Below are positions 56,728 to 64,000 of a stretch of 64,000 nt of DNA, in pieces. The stretch's first letter is position 1; the number at the start of each line of letters is the position of its first letter. The stretch is from the NCBI GenBank assembly GCA_031284585.1, contig JAITXT010000009.1:1-64000 (forward strand), read 5' to 3'. The notes below the pieces were generated by a model, which did no database searches, had not been told where the DNA came from, and saw only the letters and a program-made list of their open reading frames with translations. Source of the DNA: Acholeplasmatales bacterium. Lineage in GTDB: Bacteria; Bacillota_I; Bacilli_A; Acholeplasmatales; Acholeplasmataceae. Both the position numbers and the translations under genes were made by a program.

Positions 56728-58276
56728 TCTCTTCTATCTCTTTTATTTTCTTTTCTAAATCAAATCTTTCAAAAATTGCATGTCCAATATCAAGTTTTAC
56801 TCCTTCAATTAATCCAAAAGTAGAAAGAGATTCAAAACTCGTATTAGAAACTTTAATGGCATCTAATATCTTCAAGCTTGAAGAAGGAATAAAAGGTTGT
56901 AAAAGAATTCCAATGAAACGAATAGATTCTATCAACGTATAAAGAACATGTTTTAATCTTTCAGTATTAGTTTCTTTATATAAAGTCCAAGGAGCATTTA
57001 AATCAATATATTTATTACAGTCTCTAGCAAAATTAACTATTTCATCTAAAGCAAGAGATACATTTAATTTATCAAAATGACTTCTTATTTTAGGTAATAA
57101 TTGAATTGCTTCCTCACTCAAGTTAATAGGTGATAATTCAGGTAATAAAACTTTGTAAAGTGTTCCTCCCTGATACTTATTAACCATTCCAATAGTTCTG
57201 TTTACTAGATTACCTAGAGTATTTGATAAATCAGAGTTATTTCTTTCCACTATTAATTCATAAGTAAGATTTCCATCTTGAGCGAAAGGAATATCATGAA
57301 GACAATAATATCTAACAACGTCAACTCCAAATAATTTAACTAATTCATCAGTATATTTTACGTTTCCAGTAGACTTACTCATTTTTTCTTTATTAAATAG
57401 AATCCATGGATGACCGAAAACTTGCTTAGGTAATTCAAGTCCTAGAGCCATTAAAATTATAGGCCAGTAAATTGTATGAAATCTAACAATATCTTTACCT
57501 ACAAGATGAACATCTGCAGGCCAAAAATCTTTAAATTTCTTGTTTAGTGGAAGATTAGGATTATAACCAAGACCAGTAATATAATTTGATAGAGCATCTA
57601 TCCATACATAAATTACATGATCTGAATTTAGAATTGGAACTCCCCACTTAAAAGAAGATCTTGAAACAGATAGATCAGGAAGCTTATCTTTTAAGAAATT
57701 ATTTAGCATTTCATTTTTTCTAGATTCAGGTTGAATAAAAAGAGGATTTTTATTTATATAATCGATTAATCGATCCTGATATTTACTTAATCTAAAAAAA
57801 TATGTTTCCTCTTCTGTCCAAATTGGAATATCTCCACCAGGACACTTTCCATCTACTAAATCTTTTTCAAAAACAAAAGCTTCTTCAGAAATTGAGTAAT
57901 ATCCTTGATATTTTCCAAGATAAATATCATCGTTTTCAAGTAATTTATTGAAAATTGCTTGCACACTTTCTTCATGAAATACATCTGTTGTTCTTACAAA
58001 ATTATCGTAAGAAATATCAATAGAATCATAAATTGTTCTAATTAATGTAGATACTTCATCTACGTACTCTTTAGGTTTAATACCCTTTATCTTAGCTTTA
58101 TTTTCAATTTTCTGACCATGTTCATCGGTTCCTGTTTGAAAATATACATTATGTCCATCTAATCTTTTAAATCTAGCAATAGCGTCAGCTAAAATTATCT
58201 CATAGACGTTTCCAATGTGAGGGGATTGTGAACTGTATGCAATTGCTGTTGAAATATAAAAATTCTTATTTACCAC
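56720..58276 (-). CDS. metG: Methionyl-tRNA synthetase
   Basis: The enzyme charges tRNA-Met. Rossmann core motifs are FYISTAIAYSSQSPHIGNVYE (HIGH variant HIGN), QTGTDEHGQKIENKA, a single-Cys zinc-knuckle remnant DGKCPGG, and KEKMSKSTGNV. The anticodon-binding helical domain follows from about residue 360. There is no C-terminal tRNA-binding domain. I prefer a GTG start at 58274-58276 (MVNKNFYIS-like N-terminus), 8 bp after GAGG. The in-frame ATGs at 58282 and 58294 are too close to, or before, that site. First gene of the metG-yitT-glycerate kinase operon. Confidence 0.93.
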   Translation of the reverse strand: MVNKNFYISTAIAYSSQSPHIGNVYEIILADAIARFKRLDGHNVYFQTGTDEHGQKIENKAKIKGIKPKEYVDEVSTLIRTIYDSIDISYDNFVRTTDVFHEESVQAIFNKLLENDDIYLGKYQGYYSISEEAFVFEKDLVDGKCPGGDIPIWTEEETYFFRLSKYQDRLIDYINKNPLFIQPESRKNEMLNNFLKDKLPDLSVSRSSFKWGVPILNSDHVIYVWIDALSNYITGLGYNPNLPLNKKFKDFWPADVHLVGKDIVRFHTIYWPIILMALGLELPKQVFGHPWILFNKEKMSKSTGNVKYTDELVKLFGVDVVRYYCLHDIPFAQDGNLTYELIVERNNSDLSNTLGNLVNRTIGMVNKYQGGTLYKVLLPELSPINLSEEAIQLLPKIRSHFDKLNVSLALDEIVNFARDCNKYIDLNAPWTLYKETNTERLKHVLYTLIESIRFIGILLQPFIPSSSLKILDAIKVSNTSFESLSTFGLIEGVKLDIGHAIFERFDLEKKIKEIEENV

Positions 58277-58568
58277 TCTCATAACCTCTTTCATATCATC
58301 TAATATTATACATTTTTATAAGAAATTTTTCTTATTTAAAATCTTTTATTTAATTCCCTCTTTCTTAAAAAGAATGATACTTAACTTATCGGTAAATTAA
58401 AATTTAATTGTTAGTTTTAAATATGTGTTTCCTAAATATTCGGACTGCAAAATAATCCAAATTATAGATAGATATTTCTATTTATTATCTATCAATATCT
58501 TTTTTATTTTAACAAATCTATAATTTTTACGAAGTTATATTCAATTGCATAACCAAAATCTCCTCTAG

Positions 58569-58588
58569 TTCAGGAGTGTGGTGTTGAA
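58569..58588 (-). repeat. Dispersed 20-bp repeat, copy 3
   Basis: The reverse complement TTCAACACCACACTCCTGAA is identical over 20 bp to copy 1 at 17746-17765, 41 kb away; the flanks are unrelated. CTCCT (58561-58565 region) and AGGAG also form a small hairpin next to it. Confidence 0.6.
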
Positions 58589-58774
58589 AATGTTCACTAT
58601 GTAAATTTAATTCAAATGATTTTAAAAATATTAAATAGGAATTTATTAATAAATAATTACTAGAAAATTGTTTTCTTATAAAAAAATAATAAAATTGCTT
58701 AAATAAAGAAATAATAACTAAAAAAGTGACAAAAAAATTAAAAAAACTTCTAATAATTTTTATTTAAAATTTAA

Positions 58775-58783
58775 TGATATAAT
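58775..58783 (+). promoter_or_regulatory. Extended -10 promoter of the tmk operon
   Basis: TGATATAAT (58775-58783) is an extended -10 element. The -35 region is A+T-rich without a match, and the leader would be only about 10 nt. AGGGG precedes the tmk ATG. Confidence 0.45.
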
Positions 58784-58800
58784 GATAAGGGGTCAAGAAA

Positions 58801-59412
58801 ATGTTTATAACTTTTGAAGGTGGAGAAGGAAGTGGGAAGACAACTCTCATTGCCAACATAAAAAGAATATTATTTGAGAAAGGATTTGATTGCATTACAA
58901 CCAGAGAACCAGGTGGTTCTTTTGTTGCGGAAGCAATACGCACTGTCGTATTAGATCCTATTTATAAAGGTGTATCTAAATATACTGAAGCTCTTCTTTA
59001 TGCTGCCAGCAGAGCTCAACATTTAGATGACGTAATTATTCCAGCTCTTAAAGAAAACAAAATTGTTATATGTGATAGATTTTTAGATTCATCTCTTGCT
59101 TATCAAGCATATGGAAGAGATTTAGGGATTGATTTTGTTCTTGCTGTTAATACATATGCACTAAAATATATACCGGATCTAACTTTTTATATCGATATAG
59201 CCCCTGAAATTGGACTTGAAAGAATAAAAACTCGCTCCAAGAAAGATAGACTTGATAATGAAGCAAATACTTTTCATACAAAAGTCAGAGAAGGATATTT
59301 AAAACTAGTAGATTTATATACTGAAAGAATCATTAAAATTGATGGAAAACTTCCAATAGTAGAAATAGAAGAAATAATAATGAAGAAATTAGAAGAAAAG
59401 TTATGGAATTAA
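58801..59412 (+). CDS. tmk: Thymidylate kinase
   Basis: The 203-residue kinase phosphorylates dTMP to dTDP. It has P-loop FEGGEGSGKTT, TREPGG for dTMP binding, DRFLDSSLAYQAYGRDLG and a lid RIKTRSKKDRLDNE. First gene of the tmk-holB-ricT-trmN6-rsmI operon; holB starts within its last codons (10-bp overlap). Confidence 0.96.
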   Translation: MFITFEGGEGSGKTTLIANIKRILFEKGFDCITTREPGGSFVAEAIRTVVLDPIYKGVSKYTEALLYAASRAQHLDDVIIPALKENKIVICDRFLDSSLAYQAYGRDLGIDFVLAVNTYALKYIPDLTFYIDIAPEIGLERIKTRSKKDRLDNEANTFHTKVREGYLKLVDLYTERIIKIDGKLPIVEIEEIIMKKLEEKLWN

Positions 59413-60326
59413 TCGAAAGATTTGAATTATTAAAGAAAAATGGTAGACTTTCTCATTTATATCTCTTAAACGGAGAAATAATCGAAGATTTAGAAGATAC
59501 GGCATTTAAAATAATATCCGTTGTTTATGGAAGAGAACTTCCTCAAGGAAGAACTCTTAATGACGAAGAAATGCCAATTAATATAAGACTTATTAGACCA
59601 GCAGGTAATGTAATAAAAAAAGAACAGATTATCGAATTAGAAAAAGAATATATGTCACATGCTTTTATCGATACATTACCTAGAATATTTGTCTTATCAG
59701 GAATAGATAAGATTTCTGTATCAGCTGCTAATTCACTTCTAAAGTTTTTAGAAGAACCAAATAACGATATCTACGGTTTCTTGCTTACAACTAATTTAGA
59801 TTCAGTTCTTCCTACTATTAAAAGTAGATCACAAATTTTAAATATTAAAACCGTAATCGAAGAAGATTTATATCAAAATTTAATAAATTTAAATTTCGAA
59901 GAAGAAAAAGCATCAATAGTTGCTAATATATTTTCTAATAACAAAGAATCTGGAATCCTTGTTTTAAATGATGTTGATTTTAATTATGCATTTGATATCT
60001 TCAAACTTATCAAGAATGAGTTTGTAAATGGAAAAAATGACTTTGTTTATTTAAAATATCTTCATAAAATTTCCTTAAACTATAAATCTTATGACTATTT
60101 ACTCACTATGTTATTCACGTATTTTAATGATATTATCTTCCTAAAAAAGGGTATTAACGTTAAATTATACACATATTTTGAAGAATATAAGGGAATAATC
60201 AACCAAAAAATAAAAAACATTGTAAAATATAATGAGTGTATTACTAATAACTGTAATCTGATTGCTAGCAGCGCTAACATCGATTTACTTTTTACAGCAT
60301 TTTTAATACAATTAGGAGAAATCTAA
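59403..60326 (+). CDS. holB: DNA polymerase III delta' subunit
   Basis: The 307-residue clamp-loader subunit has RLSHLYLLNG at the N-terminus, RIFVLSGIDKISVSAANSLLKFLEEP and TIKSRSQIL, the delta'-type core. Walker A is absent and the zinc-binding cysteines are missing, as expected for a reduced non-hydrolysing delta'. Its start lies inside tmk. The Bacillus genes yaaQ and yaaR, which usually sit between, are missing. Confidence 0.88.
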   Translation: MELIERFELLKKNGRLSHLYLLNGEIIEDLEDTAFKIISVVYGRELPQGRTLNDEEMPINIRLIRPAGNVIKKEQIIELEKEYMSHAFIDTLPRIFVLSGIDKISVSAANSLLKFLEEPNNDIYGFLLTTNLDSVLPTIKSRSQILNIKTVIEEDLYQNLINLNFEEEKASIVANIFSNNKESGILVLNDVDFNYAFDIFKLIKNEFVNGKNDFVYLKYLHKISLNYKSYDYLLTMLFTYFNDIIFLKKGINVKLYTYFEEYKGIINQKIKNIVKYNECITNNCNLIASSANIDLLFTAFLIQLGEI

Positions 60327-60330
60327 TATA

Positions 60331-61119
60331 ATGACAAATTTATGTATAGTTAGTTTACTAAGCACGCCAAAATCATATACTTATAAATCAGGAAACTTTA
60401 ATCTATCAGTTTTAGATTACGTGGTTGTTGAAACAATACTCGGGTATGAACTTGGTAAAATCACAAAAATTTATAGTATGGAAGATAATCAAATAACTGA
60501 GGAAGTTAAGGGAATTATTAGATTAGCTGATGCCAAAGATATCAGTGAATATGATTTAAATGTATCTCTAGAACAAGAAATTGTTCCAGTTGTGAAAAGT
60601 TTATGTTCAAATAATAATCTTGATATTAAAATACTAAGAGCAAATTATTCACTAGACAGAAGAAAATTAATGATATTTTTTGAATCAGAAGAAAGAGTAG
60701 ATTTTAGAAGCCTTGTTAAAGACATCAACGATAGATACCACACTAGAATTGAACTAAGACAAATTGGATCAAGAGATAGTGCCAAAATAATTGGTGGTAT
60801 TGGTCAATGTGGTTTAATTTTTTGTTGCCAGAGATTTTTAAAAGAGTTTGATGTTGTTTCAATTAAAATGGCAAAAAACCAAAATATGTCTCTTAATCCT
60901 CAAAAAATTAGTGGTAATTGCGGAAAACTTTTATGTTGCATTAAATACGAAGATGAATTATATACAGCTCTTAAAAAAGAACTACCGCAAATTGGTACGA
61001 AAGTAAATTACGATAAAACAATTTACGAAATAATTGAGACTAATATTTTTGAAAAAAGATTAAAATTACGAAATCAAAATGGCGGTATTGTTTGGATAGA
61101 TAGTTCAGAAATAAAATGA
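60331..61119 (+). CDS. ricT: RicT / PSP1-domain regulator
   Basis: The 262-residue protein has the PSP1 fold and the Cys-rich RicT motifs GQCGLIFCC and GNCGKLLCCIKYE, plus RVDFRSLVKDIN and RIELRQIGSRD. In Bacillus RicT forms an iron-sulfur complex with RicA and RicF that acts with RNase Y. It starts 4 bp after holB. The stop is TGA, overlapping the next ATG (ATGA), good evidence that UGA is not read as tryptophan. Confidence 0.93.
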   Translation: MTNLCIVSLLSTPKSYTYKSGNFNLSVLDYVVVETILGYELGKITKIYSMEDNQITEEVKGIIRLADAKDISEYDLNVSLEQEIVPVVKSLCSNNNLDIKILRANYSLDRRKLMIFFESEERVDFRSLVKDINDRYHTRIELRQIGSRDSAKIIGGIGQCGLIFCCQRFLKEFDVVSIKMAKNQNMSLNPQKISGNCGKLLCCIKYEDELYTALKKELPQIGTKVNYDKTIYEIIETNIFEKRLKLRNQNGGIVWIDSSEIK

Positions 61120-61832
61120 AAAATCTTTTAGGTACTCCATTTAATATTGAGGGTCAAGATGCCTTTAATCTAGACACGATTATTTTGGCTGATTTTACTA
61201 AGTTACCTAGAAATACAAAAACTATTTTAGATTTTGGGACTGGTGCAGGAGCTTTAATGTTTTATCTTTCTTTAAAGAATAAGACAAGCAAAATAATAGG
61301 AATTGAAATTCAAGAAAAAAGAGCTCTCCTAGCTAAAGAAAATATTATTCATAATCATTTAGAAGATAGATTAAGTGTCTTAAATGAAGACATTAGAAAT
61401 ATTAAATTTGAAGAAGTAGATTTTATTATCTGTAACCCTCCTTTTTTCAAATATCAAATAGATTCAAATATTTCTAAATTTGAAGAACAACAAATAGCAA
61501 GACATGAAATTTATTTAACTTTAGAAGACGTTATTAAAAAAATAAGTGAATGTTTAAAATGTAAAGGGCAATTTAGTATTATTCATAGACCTAGTAGATT
61601 AGAGGAAATATTAAGACTTTTTGCAAAATATAATCTCGTATTAAAACGTCTTAAATTTGTCTATCCTAAGAGAAGAGGGGAGGCAAATCATTTATTAATC
61701 CAAGGTGGAAAAGGTTATGAACTTGGTTTAATTATTGAACCACCTTTGTTTGTTTATGAAAATGATACAACTCATACAGAAGAGATGACTAGTATCTATA
61801 AAGGAAGAAGTTATAGTGAAGATTCAAAATAG
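61116..61832 (+). CDS. tRNA1(Val) adenine-N6 methyltransferase-like (TrmN6/YabB)
   Basis: The 238-residue methyltransferase has the SAM motif LDFGTGAGALMFYL, acidic IGIEIQEK and the adenine-N6 catalytic motif ICNPPFFK. Its place between ricT and rsmI matches yabB of Bacillus, whose E. coli homologue methylates A37 of tRNA-Val. The target here is inferred. It overlaps ricT by 4 bp and rsmI by 17 bp. Confidence 0.88.
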   Translation: MKNLLGTPFNIEGQDAFNLDTIILADFTKLPRNTKTILDFGTGAGALMFYLSLKNKTSKIIGIEIQEKRALLAKENIIHNHLEDRLSVLNEDIRNIKFEEVDFIICNPPFFKYQIDSNISKFEEQQIARHEIYLTLEDVIKKISECLKCKGQFSIIHRPSRLEEILRLFAKYNLVLKRLKFVYPKRRGEANHLLIQGGKGYELGLIIEPPLFVYENDTTHTEEMTSIYKGRSYSEDSK

Positions 61833-62655
61833 TTTTAAAAATAATTCTAAAACTCTATATGTCGTTTCAACTCCAATTGGAAATCTAGAAGATATTACCA
61901 TTAGAGCAATAGATATTTTAAAGAAAGTAGATATAATACTTTGTGAAGATACTAGAACATCTATTAATCTTTTAAATAAATATGAAATAAAAAATAAATT
62001 AATTAGTTACCATGATCATAATAAAGAATTTAAAACTGATTACATTTTAAAATTATTAGATGAAGGAAATGATATAGCATTAATTTCAGATGCTGGAACT
62101 CCGCTAATTTGTGATCCTGGATATGAATTAGTAAAACTATTAATCTTAAAAGAATATAATGTCGTTTCTATACCTGGGGCCTCATCTATTTTAGCGTCTC
62201 TTACTGCATCAGGTCTCATATCTCATCCCTTTACATTTATCGGTTTTCTACCTAAAAAAATAACTGAAACTAAAACTCTTCTTACAAACTATGAAAAAAG
62301 ATCCGAAACATTAATCTTTTTTGATTCACCACTTAGAATCAAAAAAGATATGACTATTCTAAAAGAAATATATATTAATAGAGATATTGTTTTAGCTCGT
62401 GAACTAACTAAAATTTTTGAAACAATTTATCATTTTAATACTAGTGAAAATTTTATAGATCTATTAGAAGAGCGCGGTGAATATGTAGTAATAATATCTG
62501 GAAAAAAAGAATTGTTAGTCCCAATAGATACTGAACTAAAAAGGCTTTATAATGCAAAATTATTGGATAACGATAAACTCAAAGAATTAGCAAAAATATA
62601 TTCAATCAAGAAAAATGAATTATATAAAAAAGTTCTTGAATTAAAGAATAACTAA
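61816..62655 (+). CDS. rsmI: 16S rRNA (cytidine-1402-2'-O)-methyltransferase RsmI
   Basis: The 279-residue protein has the tetrapyrrole-methylase-like fold: TLYVVSTPIGNLEDITIRA, LCEDTRTSINLL, ALISDAGTPLICDPGYELV, PGASSILASLTASGL. It 2'-O-methylates C1402 of 16S rRNA. It starts at a GTG (61816-61818), about 6 bp after AAGGAAG, inside the end of trmN6. Last gene of the operon, 6 bp from the convergent RNHCP gene. Confidence 0.95.
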   Translation: MKIQNSFKNNSKTLYVVSTPIGNLEDITIRAIDILKKVDIILCEDTRTSINLLNKYEIKNKLISYHDHNKEFKTDYILKLLDEGNDIALISDAGTPLICDPGYELVKLLILKEYNVVSIPGASSILASLTASGLISHPFTFIGFLPKKITETKTLLTNYEKRSETLIFFDSPLRIKKDMTILKEIYINRDIVLARELTKIFETIYHFNTSENFIDLLEERGEYVVIISGKKELLVPIDTELKRLYNAKLLDNDKLKELAKIYSIKKNELYKKVLELKNN

Positions 62656-62661
62656 AAAATA

Positions 62662-62970
62662 CTATTTATAACCAAGTAACGATAACTCAATAATTTTTTC
62701 TTGATTATCATCATTTGCTACGATATTTTTTTTAAGAGTTTTGCATTTAACGCATCGGTAAACTATTTGAGTTTTACTACTTTTATAATCAATTCCAATT
62801 GGTTCTAACATTCCCAAACAATCACAACTCCTATCTCCTGGATTATTATCAATATGAATTGAATATAAGCAAAAAGGACAGTGATCTCTACTTGTATATC
62901 CAAGGACTTCTACTTCTTTCCCACAATTAGAACATATAAATTTTGTATCATTTTTAAGAAATTTCTTCAT
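62662..62970 (-). CDS. RNHCP-domain zinc protein
   Basis: The 102-residue protein matches the RNHCP family: FICSNCGKEVEVLG, SRDHCPFCLYSIHIDNNPGDRSCDC, and a second pair YRCVKCKTLKK. Four CxxC-like sites suggest two zinc ribbons. The family motif is usually RNHCP; here it is RDHCP. Its function is unknown, and nucleic-acid binding is likely from the ribbons. It overlaps truA by 17 bp, so the two are probably co-translated. Confidence 0.9.
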   Translation of the reverse strand: MKKFLKNDTKFICSNCGKEVEVLGYTSRDHCPFCLYSIHIDNNPGDRSCDCLGMLEPIGIDYKSSKTQIVYRCVKCKTLKKNIVANDDNQEKIIELSLLGYK

Positions 62971-63709
62971 TTAACTTTATATCCTCTTCTTTATATATCA
63001 CATCTACTAGATAAAGTCCACTTGAACTCGCCACATAACCTTCTTTATGCTTGGTAAGTAGCACTTCATTAATTAATTTTTTATCTTTTGTTCCCCTACC
63101 TACTTCTATAATTAAACCCATTATTATCCGTATCATATGTCGCAAAAAACTCCTACCATAAAAATAAAACGAATAACTATTTATATCCTCAACTATTTCA
63201 ATTTTATCAATCGTTCTAACTGTATTAGATTCTAGTTTATTCTTCTTACAATATCCCAGATAATCATGAGTACCTTCAAGACATCTAATTTCATCTTTTA
63301 CTAATTCTACTTTAAAATCTTTAACGTAATTTTCAAACCTAGTAGTAAAAGCGCTAGAAGGCTTTTTTGCAATTACATACTTATAAATTTTATAATCCAC
63401 ACTATGTCTTGCGTGAAAAAAAGAATTAACTTTTAAAACTCTTTTAATCCTAATATCATTATTTAATCTCAAATTTAGAGAAGTAGTCCAGATCTCACTA
63501 CTTAAGTCTAATGTACTATCAAAATGAAAAGCTTGATTTAAGGCATGAACCCCTTTATCTGTTCTACCAGCAACACTTATTTTAGTTTCAATCATTGTCA
63601 TAAGTAAAATTGCTCTTTCAATTTGATATTCAATCGTATCTTTATTTTCTTGCTTTTGGAAACCAGAGTAACTAGTTCCATCATATTCTACAAAACCAAG
63701 ATATCTCAT
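62954..63709 (-). CDS. truA: tRNA pseudouridine(38-40) synthase TruA
   Basis: The 251-residue enzyme makes pseudouridine at tRNA positions 38-40. It has YDGTSYSGFQKQEN, the catalytic motif AGRTDKGVHALNQAFHFD (Asp in GRTDKGVHA), and FYFYGRSFLRHMIRIIMG. It overlaps the ecfT end by 4 bp and RNHCP by 17 bp, matching the common ecfT-truA gene order. Confidence 0.96.
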   Translation of the reverse strand: MRYLGFVEYDGTSYSGFQKQENKDTIEYQIERAILLMTMIETKISVAGRTDKGVHALNQAFHFDSTLDLSSEIWTTSLNLRLNNDIRIKRVLKVNSFFHARHSVDYKIYKYVIAKKPSSAFTTRFENYVKDFKVELVKDEIRCLEGTHDYLGYCKKNKLESNTVRTIDKIEIVEDINSYSFYFYGRSFLRHMIRIIMGLIIEVGRGTKDKKLINEVLLTKHKEGYVASSSGLYLVDVIYKEEDIKLNEEIS

Positions 63710-64000
63710 AAAAAAATGAAAAAGATTGCTGCAGCTAAGACAATAAGCGAAATGCTAATTGAAAAAATATCTTTAATCTTGATTTTATATCTATCAATAG
63801 AAGTTCTTTTACCGCCAATCACATATCCACGCACTTCCATGGCCATTGATAAATCGTCAGCTCTTTGAAAACTAATTATAAACATAGGTACTAGTAGTGA
63901 TATAATTTGAACTATTTTATCTTTTATATTTCCTTCTTTGAAATCAGAACCTCTAGATGCTTGAGCACTCATTATTTTACCAGCCTCTTCAAGTAAAGTA
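63706..64000 (-). CDS. ecfT: ECF transporter T component EcfT, C-terminal part (5' end beyond window)
   Basis: The visible 98 codons continue open to the right edge: EEAGKIMSAQASRGSDF, then PMFIISFQRADDLSMAMEVRGY and a C-terminal membrane helix. The pair QASRG and EVRGY corresponds to the two Ala-Arg-Gly coupling motifs of EcfT that contact the ATPases. EcfT joins vitamin- or metal-specific S components to EcfA. It precedes truA with a 4-bp overlap. The ecfA genes probably lie just upstream, outside the window. Confidence 0.9.
   Translation of the reverse strand, partial: TLLEEAGKIMSAQASRGSDFKEGNIKDKIVQIISLLVPMFIISFQRADDLSMAMEVRGYVIGGKRTSIDRYKIKIKDIFSISISLIVLAAAIFFIFL

Larger units (their letters stand above)
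58295..58800. other. Divergent intergenic region metG / tmk
   Basis: No gene is seen. It contains a 7-bp inverted repeat (GATAGAT / ATCTATC, 58467-58493), one copy of the dispersed 20-bp repeat at 58569-58588, and the tmk promoter at its right end. No T-box signature (AGGGTGGNACC) precedes metG. Confidence 0.55.

Noticed and set aside
58295-58560. T-box or S-adenosylmethionine riboswitch before metG
   Set aside because: No AGGGTGGNACC T-box sequence and no SAM-type core were found in the leader; only a 7-bp hairpin is present.

Overview
The window is about 70% A+T, has strong AGGAGG-type ribosome binding sites, and uses UGA as a stop (the ricT stop at 61117-61119) while tryptophan is always TGG. 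Together with a potABCD transporter, an ECF transporter, RicT, SecG and a tmk-holB-ricT-trmN6-rsmI cluster, this points to a low-GC Bacillota/Mycoplasmatota organism on the standard bacterial code. An Acholeplasma/Izemoplasma/RF39-like lineage fits; Mycoplasma and Spiroplasma do not. This placement is inference from gene content, with no marker-gene tree.

Layout: 1-12381 (minus) is the N-terminal 4127 codons of a giant secreted protein that runs off the left edge. 12.5-17.6 kb holds rpsU, rsmE, secG and a heterodimeric ABC exporter pair, all minus. 17.7-20.5 kb is a small graveyard of accessory genes: a Fic N-terminal stub, a frameshifted type I restriction specificity subunit, a frameshifted AlbA_2/HATPase gene, short tandem repeats, and copies of a 15-20 bp dispersed repeat at both ends. 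20.5-22.6 kb (plus) is a two-gene copper-type module: HMA-TauE/SafE-cupredoxin and a membrane-anchored cupredoxin. 22.6-26.6 kb (minus) is a complete polyamine ABC operon. 27-31.1 kb holds one unrecognised alpha-helical protein, a small membrane protein with a decayed tandem duplicate, and gene-poor DNA with another decayed reading frame.

31.1-47.4 kb (minus) is the most striking region: five tightly packed genes encoding a 3343-residue lipoprotein, a 187-residue lipoprotein, an ABC ATPase, an ABC-2 type permease and a 1098-residue exported Ig-like protein. The giant protein at the left edge shares its Listeria-Bacteroides (InlB-type) repeats and MBG-like modules. I know of no described system with this composition; it is my main candidate for a new surface system.

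47.5-58.3 kb (mostly minus) is housekeeping and carbohydrate metabolism: Dus, tRNA-Leu(UAG), a GH13 glycosidase, glycogen phosphorylase, an exported protein, a glycerate kinase with an extra N-terminal domain, a YitT-type membrane protein and MetRS. 58.8-62.7 kb (plus) is the replication/RNA-modification operon tmk-holB-ricT-trmN6-rsmI. The right edge (minus) has an RNHCP zinc protein, truA and the 3' part of ecfT.
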